From SAR202 cluster bacterium (GTDB lineage Bacteria; Chloroflexota; Dehalococcoidia; UBA3495): 38,857 nucleotides of DNA. The stretch spans positions 1-38,857 of the forward strand of contig VFFT01000135.1 in the NCBI GenBank assembly GCA_009392775.1. The letters run 5' to 3'. This document shows positions 26,660-34,519 of this stretch, in pieces (within the stretch, counting starts at the first letter, position 1; each line of letters starts with the position of its first letter). The notes beneath the pieces are model-generated. The model saw only the letters and a list, made by a program, of their open reading frames with translations. It ran no database searches and was not told the DNA's origin. A program made the position numbers and the translations under genes.

Positions 26660-27894
26660 TACTCGATCACATTTGGAGGTGGAGCTTTATTTCCTGAATC
26701 TGCTTTAGCCTCTCCCTCTGCTTGTTGGGCATCATATAAACCTGAGATAGATCGCTTTTCGTTAGAAATGATCTCAAAATCCATAGACCATTGCCAATAA
26801 TCAGGACGTCCAGACTCCATAGTAAATGAAAGATTTTTTATTATGCCTCTGTATATTCGATACGCACCATCAGGTTCAGTCCACCCTTCTTTACCAACGC
26901 CGCCAGAAACATCAGTATCATCACCTGCATCATAACTATCATATCCACGATTAAAAATAGTTAAACAAGGATACGATCTGGGATTTGTTGGACCTGCAAA
27001 TAGCCCTCCCCATTTATTCATAGCCCCCTGTATTTTTCCTAAGGTTCCTTCCGCCTCACTATCTGGTATAGGTGGAGCATTACGAATTTTTAAATATTGA
27101 GTTCTAGCAATAGTTAAAAGATTTTGTCTTCTAGGATTATTTGGAGTAATAGGACCATTATCTATAAGCACTCCACTGAGTTTAATACTCTCTCTTTTAA
27201 ACCCCGGATTAAAAGAAAAATTATCTAACTGCTCTGGTTGCCCGGACTTACCGCTTTCTCCCCAATCAATACCCATTAAAGGAGTAACGGATGATTGGTC
27301 ATTAACAGCTTGTTGAATAGAATTACAACGCAAAGCAAAAGCAGTAGTAGTAGGACGTCTATCTACAAGCCCAAGAGGATCAGAGTCACTTTCATTTCCT
27401 CGCAATTGAGTAACACTAACATCACCCGGACCATAACCACTAGTTATCCATTCGGATCTAGAGAAATCTCTGTGTAAATTCCCCGATGCCACACTATTTA
27501 ACTGCTTGTGACCAAACGCATGTACGGTGTCCCAACGAAGAGATTTTGCCATTTCCGTACCATCTTTATTAAGAGTGCCAGAAAGCATAGACCAAGAATC
27601 ATTTGTAATAAGCTGTACTACAGCATCATGTGTCTTAACATCGCGTGTTGTGGTGTAATCTGGCTCTGCCATCCAATCTGGAGCCACATTCTTAAGAGTT
27701 TGCCATATACCTAAACCTAACTCTCCATTATCATATAAAATTCTATTTGCAGAATAAGTGTGAGGAAGTCCATACATTTTTCTGGTGTCATCATCAGCTA
27801 AGGCAGTACCGCTTGTTTCATTGTCCTGAGTCATAACAGCATCACTAGCTGCCTGAATGGTAATAGTTATCCCACTATCATTAAACTGTGTCAT
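26659..27894 (-). CDS. Tail protein, paralogue B, 411 aa
   Basis: Shares with the 538-aa protein RESIKLSGVLID, RQNLLTIARTQYL and the end RGIIKNLSFTMESGRPDYWQWSMDFEIISNEK. The N-terminal 200 residues differ. The shared domain resembles tail-ring proteins where many copies surround the tube end. Two tandem genes with one domain suggest two rings or layers at the tail tip. Function is inferred from position after the tape measure gene. Confidence 0.72.
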   Translation of the reverse strand: MTQFNDSGITITIQAASDAVMTQDNETSGTALADDDTRKMYGLPHTYSANRILYDNGELGLGIWQTLKNVAPDWMAEPDYTTTRDVKTHDAVVQLITNDSWSMLSGTLNKDGTEMAKSLRWDTVHAFGHKQLNSVASGNLHRDFSRSEWITSGYGPGDVSVTQLRGNESDSDPLGLVDRRPTTTAFALRCNSIQQAVNDQSSVTPLMGIDWGESGKSGQPEQLDNFSFNPGFKRESIKLSGVLIDNGPITPNNPRRQNLLTIARTQYLKIRNAPPIPDSEAEGTLGKIQGAMNKWGGLFAGPTNPRSYPCLTIFNRGYDSYDAGDDTDVSGGVGKEGWTEPDGAYRIYRGIIKNLSFTMESGRPDYWQWSMDFEIISNEKRSISGLYDAQQAEGEAKADSGNKAPPPNVIE

Positions 27895-27897
27895 TAG

Positions 27898-30294
27898 TTA
27901 CACCGAACCAAAGAAAGCGGCATCTTCTAAACTAGCCATTCGATTTAATCTAGATAATAACTCTGATGTATTTTCTGTTGTATAAACAATTACTTGCATT
28001 GGACGATTAACGGTAGGAGCAAAAACACCGCCTCCTCCTGCACCAGCCAAAGAATGACCACCGCTTGAAATCATATTTCCTGCAGTAGCTGCAGCCCAAT
28101 TAGTACCCAGATGAGCAGGAAGTACTACCTCACCGCCGTGCATTATAGTAGGAACAGGCGCACCTACCGGACCGGGAATCATACCGCCCATCTGCCGTCC
28201 GGGCCAGCCCCAACTCGAAGCCTTACTCGCAAGCCAACCGCCCCCGGATATAATGCCGCTTCCTGCGCCCTGAAGTGTGTTAGTTATTGGATTATCCATA
28301 ACGCTGTTCCAACCACCTTCACCCCATCCCTCATCCATACCCCTCCTACTGTCACCCTTTCTAGTAGTAGCAGTCTGGTCATCCTCCCCAGCTAGCCAAT
28401 CCCAACCCTTTTTTATAGTCTTTGCAGCGGTTATCTGTGGGCCTATTATAGGAAGCTTCTCTAATATATTTATACCCGTATCTACCGCTGGCGATTCTAC
28501 TATTTTTTCCATAGTACCTCTGTGGTCTGGATGTGTATCGGGAAGCCAAGGACCATGATCATCTGGATGACTACCGTATGTAGCACCATTACCGCCACCT
28601 AAGCCAAGCCCGCCATAAATATCATCGTAAGTAAATATAGGAGGATGTGATGGGGTTTGGTCCAGCAGGTCTACCCCATAGTACCCATCTGACGATATAA
28701 ATTCGTCTGCATCTCCATAATTAAAATTTGGATCTTTACCTGATCCTGCTACATCCGACCAACTACCAGAAGACGACGGAGCATCACAATCTAGACCAAA
28801 TTTCTTAAGAACAGCTTTGTTATCTACGCCCTTTATATTTGGTAGCACAGAAAGAACAGCATCACATAAACCGCTTTTTACCCAGTCTTTAACTTTACCG
28901 TATATCTCCGCTAAAGCCTTTCCCCAATCTCCGTACCAAGACGTACCATCATTCTCACTTATACCGGGGACCGTGGGAGGTTCTTCATCCTCCCCAAAAG
29001 GCCAAAGCCATCCCCAAACTTTTTCTGCCCATTCCTTGGTTTTACCCCATACAGCAGCCATAGTAGCTCCCCAATCGGGCCACCAAGACTTACTATCTTC
29101 ATCTGTTATACCATCAACTTCTGGATCTAAATACGTCTCTTCTTCAGAATCTGGGTCTTTCTTAAGAGGATTAAGCCAACCAAAAACCTTTCCAGCCCAC
29201 TCTTTAGCTTTATTCCAAGCTAATTTCATCCCATTCCAAACACCTTTAAACAAGTCTCCAATTTTTGACAAAAGTCCGGGTTCTTCCCCTTTACTTTTAT
29301 CTAAATTTTCTTCAGCAGCAGTCTGCATTCCTGTATAAACGCGACCCACACTACTTATTGTGTCGGGTACGATGCTTCCGCCAAGCATGTCGTAATACCA
29401 TCGTTCAAGATTACGTCTAGTACTAATAGATATCTTGTCTGTAGTTGCGGTAACTTTTTTCTGAATAGAGGAAAAACTGTTTGCAGCATCCCCCATTCCT
29501 CCCAAAATGGTCTGGAATATACCTCCTAAACCACCACCAGAACCTCCAGCACCACTCAACGGTATAACTGCCTCAGGACCTGCCTCACCAATAAGAGCAT
29601 TAGTAGGTTGAGTTACAACACCACCTTTAGCCATACCTACCCTGTCTCTTCCAAGCGCCATCCCAATTTTCATAGGAATAGACATGTGGGGGGGAAGCAA
29701 ATTTATAGGATTTTTACGATCTCCTCCACCCACAGAACCACCTACAATGCTAAGTAACTTCGCAAGACCTGCCATAGCTTTTGCTATATTTGGTCCATTT
29801 CTAGCGAGCCAATCCCCAACTTCAGTAGCTTTTTTAGTGCCTTCTCGCAGCCACCACTGAAGAAATCTCATCATATGGGGAATCAGCGGCATAAGAGCCA
29901 TATCTATCATCATAGAAGTCATTTGAAAAAATGTTTTTGACATAGTTCCAAATATCTTGCTCATGCCAAGTAATTGTTTAGCTATACCGACAATGGCTGT
30001 AACTCCAGTTGCAACACCAGCAATTGGCCCACCAGCAGCAAAAGCCTTTCCAACGCTCATCATTGTTCTAGCCATAGGAGCCTGACTAGCTAACCCACCT
30101 AATGCACCTGCTTGAACATTACGTTTAGCAATTGCCTGAGCACGCATACGATTTAAATGAGCTTGACCTGTTGTACCGGAGCCGGGTACTGGAGGAATTG
30201 TTTCAAGAGGACTGCCCAATCCACCAACGGCAGCGCCAACCTGACGCCCACCTTCGTGGATCATCCTCATTACTGCATTTATCTCTAATGCCAT
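27898..30294 (-). CDS. Tape measure protein, 798 aa
   Basis: It sets tail length and passes DNA through the membrane. Two signatures typical of tape measures are present: AKGGVVTQPTNALIGEAGPE with AVIPL at about 222-246, and GGMIPGPVGAPVPTIMHGGE with VVLPAHLG near 710-740. A Gly/Ala/Met-rich hydrophobic segment (about 80-160, MMSVGKAFAAGGPIAGVATG onward) could span the host membrane. Three Trp/Lys-rich repeats (about 350-475), each with WxxAKEWAxKVxGWLxP-like helices, are unusual. It follows directly after the tail chaperones, which fits. By the usual rule of about 1.5 angstrom per residue the tail would be near 120 nm, if all residues count. Shine-Dalgarno GGAG precedes ATG. Confidence 0.92.
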   Translation of the reverse strand: MALEINAVMRMIHEGGRQVGAAVGGLGSPLETIPPVPGSGTTGQAHLNRMRAQAIAKRNVQAGALGGLASQAPMARTMMSVGKAFAAGGPIAGVATGVTAIVGIAKQLLGMSKIFGTMSKTFFQMTSMMIDMALMPLIPHMMRFLQWWLREGTKKATEVGDWLARNGPNIAKAMAGLAKLLSIVGGSVGGGDRKNPINLLPPHMSIPMKIGMALGRDRVGMAKGGVVTQPTNALIGEAGPEAVIPLSGAGGSGGGLGGIFQTILGGMGDAANSFSSIQKKVTATTDKISISTRRNLERWYYDMLGGSIVPDTISSVGRVYTGMQTAAEENLDKSKGEEPGLLSKIGDLFKGVWNGMKLAWNKAKEWAGKVFGWLNPLKKDPDSEEETYLDPEVDGITDEDSKSWWPDWGATMAAVWGKTKEWAEKVWGWLWPFGEDEEPPTVPGISENDGTSWYGDWGKALAEIYGKVKDWVKSGLCDAVLSVLPNIKGVDNKAVLKKFGLDCDAPSSSGSWSDVAGSGKDPNFNYGDADEFISSDGYYGVDLLDQTPSHPPIFTYDDIYGGLGLGGGNGATYGSHPDDHGPWLPDTHPDHRGTMEKIVESPAVDTGINILEKLPIIGPQITAAKTIKKGWDWLAGEDDQTATTRKGDSRRGMDEGWGEGGWNSVMDNPITNTLQGAGSGIISGGGWLASKASSWGWPGRQMGGMIPGPVGAPVPTIMHGGEVVLPAHLGTNWAAATAGNMISSGGHSLAGAGGGGVFAPTVNRPMQVIVYTTENTSELLSRLNRMASLEDAAFFGSV

Positions 30295-30310
30295 TAAATT
30301 ACTCCGTCAA

Positions 30311-30561
30311 CTAACGTGGAAAATTATAAGAAGTTCCTGAAGGACGTTGTCTTACACCTCTTCTAGGAGGAGACGGAGGTTGGGGCGGTCCATATACTTG
30401 TTGAGGCGGCTTATCGTCCCCAGCTAAGAATTTCTGCCCAATGAGAAATCTATACAATATCTGACGATCACTCATCGTATTTATTTCGTCTAAGGTATAT
30501 CCAATCTGCCTTAGAACTATCTCCATCGTAAGTCTTATGCTTAGAACATCTTCCCCAGCAT
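30311..30561 (-). CDS. Tail assembly chaperone frameshift extension (ribosome slip -1)
   Basis: This frame is read mainly after a -1 slip at 30568-30574 from the upstream gene. The slipped frame reads RIDAGEDVLSIRLT and then MEIVLRQIGYTLDEI, continuing 71 residues from ATG 30526 to TAG 30311. It is open from the slippery run to its stop. The fused product would be 243 residues. The C-terminal part is proline-rich and ends in RQRPSGTSYNFPR. Fusion of tail chaperone proteins G and GT by frameshift is conserved among phages, and the location just before the tape measure gene fits. Independent translation from ATG 30526 has no clear ribosome-binding site. Confidence 0.8.
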
Positions 30562-31041
30562 CTATTCTTTTTTTATTTCCTCAGTCTCCTGAGATGTCTC
30601 TACTGGGTTTGGAACTATAGAAATAAGCTGTTCACCAATTCTTCTGTCTAACTTAGCCAGAGTTGTTTCAGTTATAGGTCTAATAGGAGTATCCACTAAC
30701 ATTAAAGAAAGTGCTTTAACATAATATTTATTTACGCTAAATTTAAATTCCCCGTTATCCCATTCCTGAGCTTGGTCAACACAAGCATTTTTATCGCCCC
30801 AATTAAGATCTTTGTAAGTAAAGACCCACTTCTGACCCTTAAAAATAATTTCAAGAGTCTTAGTTTCCTCCGACGCAAAAAGAGATCCCGAATCTGTTCC
30901 AACTGGAAAATCTTCTACAATCGTTTCCGTTTCCTGTACCATGTCCTCTGAACCCTCCTGATCCTTTACCTGTTGTGTGGCTTCCGGGTTTTTCCTCGGT
31001 CTGCCCCTTTTCCTTCCTGTACCTTTACCTTCCTGTACCAT
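30562..31041 (-). CDS. Tail assembly chaperone (G-like, zero-frame product), 159 aa
   Basis: It would coat the tape measure protein during tail assembly. The position immediately upstream of the tape measure gene and the A7 run at its 3' end support this. Residues about 30-158 are the conserved-like body (FKGQKWVFTYKDLNWGDKNACVDQAQ). Residues 1-33 add a basic AT-hook, GRKRGRPRKNP, unusual for a chaperone. A 19-base direct repeat including Shine-Dalgarno and ATG occurs at both the first and an in-frame internal ATG (30942), so two start forms (159 and 126 aa) are possible. Confidence 0.82.
   Translation of the reverse strand: MVQEGKGTGRKRGRPRKNPEATQQVKDQEGSEDMVQETETIVEDFPVGTDSGSLFASEETKTLEIIFKGQKWVFTYKDLNWGDKNACVDQAQEWDNGEFKFSVNKYYVKALSLMLVDTPIRPITETTLAKLDRRIGEQLISIVPNPVETSQETEEIKKE
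30568..30574 (-). promoter_or_regulatory. A7 slippery site for -1 frameshift
   Basis: The zero frame reads ATA AAA AAA GAA TAG. A tandem slip on the seven A bases yields AGA ATA GAT..., which is open through the downstream frame. The stop comes one codon after the slip. A weak hairpin (ATGCT ... AGCAT, 15-base loop) lies just downstream. Homopolymeric A slips are efficient in bacteria. Confidence 0.75.
30931..30949 (-). repeat. 19-bp direct repeat, internal copy
   Basis: AGAGGACATGGTACAGGAA on the minus strand. It carries GAGGAC before an in-frame ATG at 30942, 99 bases after the matching copy at the gene start (31030-31048). Confidence 0.85.
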
Positions 31042-31048
31042 GTCCTCT
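31030..31048 (-). repeat. 19-bp direct repeat, copy at the start codon
   Basis: Identical to the copy at 30931-30949 and holding the Shine-Dalgarno and annotated ATG (31041) of the tail chaperone gene. The two copies bound the AT-hook segment, which suggests it arose by duplication or insertion between repeats. Confidence 0.85.
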
Positions 31049-31062
31049 CCTTATTTCATAAA

Positions 31063-31347
31063 CTACTCACCAGTATAATCTGACTGGCTATTTATGCTTA
31101 TCTGATTAGGCATATAACCTAATAATCCAGCGGCTATACCGCTACTACTAGCTACTACCTTTTTAATAATCCTGTTGCCAGAATCATCATATTCAGGAGT
31201 CACTACTTCAAAAATATATTGACGTAGATCAGCCAATGTAGGAGCTAGTTCTTGAATAGCATCATACTTTGGCTTAGCCGACTTCGATTTACGTTTCGGA
31301 GTCGCAGAAACTTCTTCTACTGTTTCTTCATTATTCTCATTTACCAT
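31063..31347 (-). CDS. Hypothetical protein between tube and chaperone genes, 94 aa
   Basis: I do not recognise this family. The N-terminus is acidic then basic (ETVEEVSATPKRKSKSAKPK), probably disordered, followed by a folded-looking part ELAPTLADLRQYIFEVVTPEY and a Gly-rich end. Placement between the tail-tube and chaperone genes suggests a small tail accessory or assembly factor. AGGA precedes ATG. Confidence 0.7.
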   Translation of the reverse strand: MVNENNEETVEEVSATPKRKSKSAKPKYDAIQELAPTLADLRQYIFEVVTPEYDDSGNRIIKKVVASSSGIAAGLLGYMPNQISINSQSDYTGE

Positions 31348-31359
31348 AACTAATTCCTA

Positions 31360-33141
31360 CTAAACTGGAGCAGTATTATCATAAAGCTCTATAGATATAG
31401 AAGAAGCAAATCCATCTATATCCATTGCTTGATGAATTTGTGGAGGACCAGCTATATCCATACTAGCTGATCTCATAATTAAACCGGGAGTACTGGTAGT
31501 AGGATCGCCTCCTCCAGCAGGGAGGCTAAAGACCATCCTATCTACACCATTCGATCCATCTGAAGCATCTGTAGTTCTCTCTAAAGAGATCTGTATACCT
31601 ATACCTGTCATAACAGGATCATCTCTCATGTCTGCACCTGAAGTACTATTAGCAAAATCTCCACCTTGGTTCAAAACATACTGGAGAAGTTGAGCATCTA
31701 CAGGATTGCCGTCAGCAAGAGTATTATCAGAAGTAGCATCTACATCCAATGATCCGCTAAAGCTGATATTACGACGACCTTCAAGTATTTCCGAAATAAC
31801 CTGTCTGTTAGCTCCAGAAGTGCCCTCATCATTCTGTCTTATGTAATACCTAGGATCTAAACCATTGTCTATAGATATATTAAAAGATCGGAATCTGGCA
31901 AATGACACCCCGCGTAACGTTAGAGTTGCTTCAGAGAAAAAATATGGCTGCTCAAGAACTCTTGTATCCGCTACAGGAGCAGGTTCTAATGTCTGAGTAG
32001 TAGGTCTTGTTTTAGCAACAGTGTCCCAATTTGCCTCTGTATATTTATCGGCATACTTCATAACAGCTTCTGCTGCTCGTGTAGATGTGACACCATCCTC
32101 TTGACCTATGTTATGTCGCATATCTTTTCCGACAAAACTGGTAGTGTATGTAACAGGCTCACCTTCCGAAAAAGCGAAGGCTAATGAACCAACTTTATTA
32201 CCAAAATAAGTAGTAGAAAAACTACTACCATCGTCTGCGTTAAATTTAGCTGCTAACGTAAACGAATGCTGAGTCAGAGCCTCTCTAATAAAGACCCTGT
32301 TTCCTCCAGCAGCATTATTATTTTTATCTATAAATCTAAACTGGGCATCTTCCCCAGAATTTAGAGGGTTATTTGATGCAGTTGTATCATTAACGATAGG
32401 TTGACCAGTAGTCAAAGCTGCACGCTCAATATTATAAATACCGTATTCAGTGGAAGCACCACCTACAGGTTTTTTTCCATTCCACCCCGGAACACTTAAA
32501 TCCCTGTCTTTCCAAACATAAAATGTATTACTAGATCCATCTTCCACACCTATATAAGCCCAAGTATCTCTAGCTATATTTAAGGTAGCGCCCGGATAAG
32601 GAGCTATTATTATTATGTTTCTTGGAATGGATTGCCCCGTTGCTACGACACCGTCAGCGCCATTTTCAATATTGGTAGCGGCGACATAAGCATCTATATC
32701 AGCAGGAGCGGAAGTTTCGGCGTTGCCAACCTTGTTATAAGTAGTAGTAATAGTGGCACTAGCTGCACCTGAATTAAAAGTAGTTGCATGTGCAGCAAGA
32801 TTATGTCTATTAAAAGCTACCCCTAAACCTACTTCTAACATATATCTACTAGAGTTATGGCAAAGCATAACTCCGCTAACCGTACCTTCCATAGTCTGGG
32901 GTCCACGAATCGGGAATAACATGTTACGGCTATCAACACCGATACCCATGTATTGCTGGAACTCATATCTAGGATTAGGAAGAGTTATTCCACCTGCAAC
33001 AAGTCCCCACTGCCGCATCAACTTGCCCTTAGTACGACTTGTCGTCTGACCTAATTCAGTAAAATTAGGTAGAGTAGCATATGAATCTTCTATACCCCAA
33101 GCTACATCTGTTAATTCAGTTCTAAATCTACTAGTAACCAT
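31360..33141 (-). CDS. Tail tube-like protein, 593 aa
   Basis: The N-terminus VAWGIEDSYATLPNFTEL recalls the start of many tail tube proteins (IGxExxYGT). The rest is beta-rich with many Gly/Thr/Asn (SYATLPN, GVMLCHNSSRYMLEVGLG, ISFSGSLDVDAT). The order connector - small protein - this gene - chaperones - tape measure is the usual siphovirus order, so this is the best candidate for the main tube subunit. It is larger than a standard tube protein (150-250 aa), so extra surface domains are likely. GAGG precedes ATG. Confidence 0.7.
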   Translation of the reverse strand: MVTSRFRTELTDVAWGIEDSYATLPNFTELGQTTSRTKGKLMRQWGLVAGGITLPNPRYEFQQYMGIGVDSRNMLFPIRGPQTMEGTVSGVMLCHNSSRYMLEVGLGVAFNRHNLAAHATTFNSGAASATITTTYNKVGNAETSAPADIDAYVAATNIENGADGVVATGQSIPRNIIIIAPYPGATLNIARDTWAYIGVEDGSSNTFYVWKDRDLSVPGWNGKKPVGGASTEYGIYNIERAALTTGQPIVNDTTASNNPLNSGEDAQFRFIDKNNNAAGGNRVFIREALTQHSFTLAAKFNADDGSSFSTTYFGNKVGSLAFAFSEGEPVTYTTSFVGKDMRHNIGQEDGVTSTRAAEAVMKYADKYTEANWDTVAKTRPTTQTLEPAPVADTRVLEQPYFFSEATLTLRGVSFARFRSFNISIDNGLDPRYYIRQNDEGTSGANRQVISEILEGRRNISFSGSLDVDATSDNTLADGNPVDAQLLQYVLNQGGDFANSTSGADMRDDPVMTGIGIQISLERTTDASDGSNGVDRMVFSLPAGGGDPTTSTPGLIMRSASMDIAGPPQIHQAMDIDGFASSISIELYDNTAPV

Positions 33142-33177
33142 GTGCTACCTCATTTATTAAATAAACGAATTAAAAGG

Positions 33178-33564
33178 CTATGCATTATCAAAAGCCTCTT
33201 CTATAATTTGCTCTAATATCTCATCAGGTATTGTTTCACTTGTAATGTATTCTCCGTCAGGAAGTCTAAAAACTCGTTTATCAATATATTCACGTTGATG
33301 TCCAGCTACAGCACTACCCATTCTATTATAATCTCGGACATCTAATACCTGAGTTCCTGTTATTTTACCTGATTCCACATGAATATCAATAGAAACCTCC
33401 TCACCACCAGCCCCGACATAGTAAGTAACAGATACTTCTGTACCATCTAGTGACTGATCGCCCATATCATAGCTAGCGAGAGCTTCCTCTATCAACGATC
33501 TTATCCCCTCAGTTATCTGAGGTGCGATCTCACCCGCTATTTTTGAATTTATATCTTGTGCCAT
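33178..33564 (-). CDS. Small tail completion/terminator candidate, 128 aa
   Basis: Helical N-terminus (IAPQITEGIRSLIEEALASY), then beta strands (VSVTYYVGAGGEEVSIDIHV), then an acidic helix (PDEILEQIIEEAFDNA). I do not recognise it. Position between neck and tail-tube genes is where tail terminator or joining proteins are encoded in siphoviruses. Function is inference. Confidence 0.65.
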   Translation of the reverse strand: MAQDINSKIAGEIAPQITEGIRSLIEEALASYDMGDQSLDGTEVSVTYYVGAGGEEVSIDIHVESGKITGTQVLDVRDYNRMGSAVAGHQREYIDKRVFRLPDGEYITSETIPDEILEQIIEEAFDNA

Positions 33565-33565
33565 C

Positions 33566-34519
33566 TTAAGATAATTTGCTTACAGCCTCTCCATGTGACC
33601 TGTATTGAGCTTTTAAAGTTCCCTGAAAGTACTGAAAATTATTAGTATTCTCTCTAAAAGATTTATATTCCAACATCTGAAACTCAGTTGTCGCTAAATC
33701 AATATGATCTATATCAAAAGTTCTACCTGTAGCTAAATTAGTAAACGCTATCTCATCTATTAATGTAGGGTCCCATGTACCTGCGGAAGCGTTAGCAGTA
33801 TTAGTTAAATTAACAGAATAAAGATTCCAATCCGTACTAGTCACATTCACATTCCAAGTACGATATAACCCTGAACGATTACTAGCGTCCCGTAAAGTGA
33901 CGCCTATAGTATCTGAACCTGAATCTATTTTAGCATAAAATGTTATTTTCTTTAGACGTTGAGGATATGGACGTAGCTCCCAATCCGTTGTTCCGTGCAT
34001 ATATGTAGGAAATCCTCTATAAATATCCCCATTACCACCACTTACAACCACTCTCATAGCATTAGTGCCGTACTTTCTAGTGTCAGTTCTAAGCGTTAAA
34101 GTAGCATTTGCAGCCGAAGACCATGTCGAATTTAATGCAGTACTGTCCGAATATCCCTCAAAACCATCCAAAAGTATGTCAGTTGGAGTGAATTGTTTCG
34201 AAAAAATGATCCTTCTAACCTCATCTATCATGTCGTAGAAGCGTTGTCGGGACGTAAAAACGTTAAATTCAGCAGAAATATCGGCATATAAAGCACGATG
34301 TTGGTATGCAATTGTTATGTATTCTTCTCTAAAACCATCTAATTGGAAAAGAATAGTGTCCCCCATATTACGAGCATCTACTCTCTGATATTGAGGTAAT
34401 GGTTTCTCTGCAATCATAGGTTTAGGAATGTTTCCATTACGAGTATCCCAATAAGATTCCACAATATTAGCTAATAACTGTGAAGGAAGCGCCGCTGGAG
34501 TATAAGCAAGAGTGGTCAT
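33566..34519 (-). CDS. Neck/connector protein with inserted jelly-roll-like domain, 317 aa
   Basis: Residues about 1-105 and 265-317 look like one neck domain (YITIAYQHRALYADIS, and REEYITIAYQ ... REN-NNFQYFQGTLKAQYR). Between them (about 110-262) a beta domain is inserted: DGFEGY, WSSAANATLTLRTDTRKYGT, RVVVSGGNGD, KKITFYAKIDSG, NVTSTDWNLYSV, and IDHIDL. This pattern is that of galactose-binding/carbohydrate-binding jelly rolls. The insertion suggests a surface decoration on the neck. Start: ATG 34519 overlaps the previous TGA (ATGA); a longer TTG start at 34528 is less likely. Confidence 0.75.
   Translation of the reverse strand: MTTLAYTPAALPSQLLANIVESYWDTRNGNIPKPMIAEKPLPQYQRVDARNMGDTILFQLDGFREEYITIAYQHRALYADISAEFNVFTSRQRFYDMIDEVRRIIFSKQFTPTDILLDGFEGYSDSTALNSTWSSAANATLTLRTDTRKYGTNAMRVVVSGGNGDIYRGFPTYMHGTTDWELRPYPQRLKKITFYAKIDSGSDTIGVTLRDASNRSGLYRTWNVNVTSTDWNLYSVNLTNTANASAGTWDPTLIDEIAFTNLATGRTFDIDHIDLATTEFQMLEYKSFRENTNNFQYFQGTLKAQYRSHGEAVSKLS

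Noticed and set aside
28111..29338. Plus-strand frames of 93-173 codons inside the tape measure gene
   Set aside because: They are antisense to a well-supported gene and rich in Ser, Pro and Leu as expected from reversed codons; no start signals.
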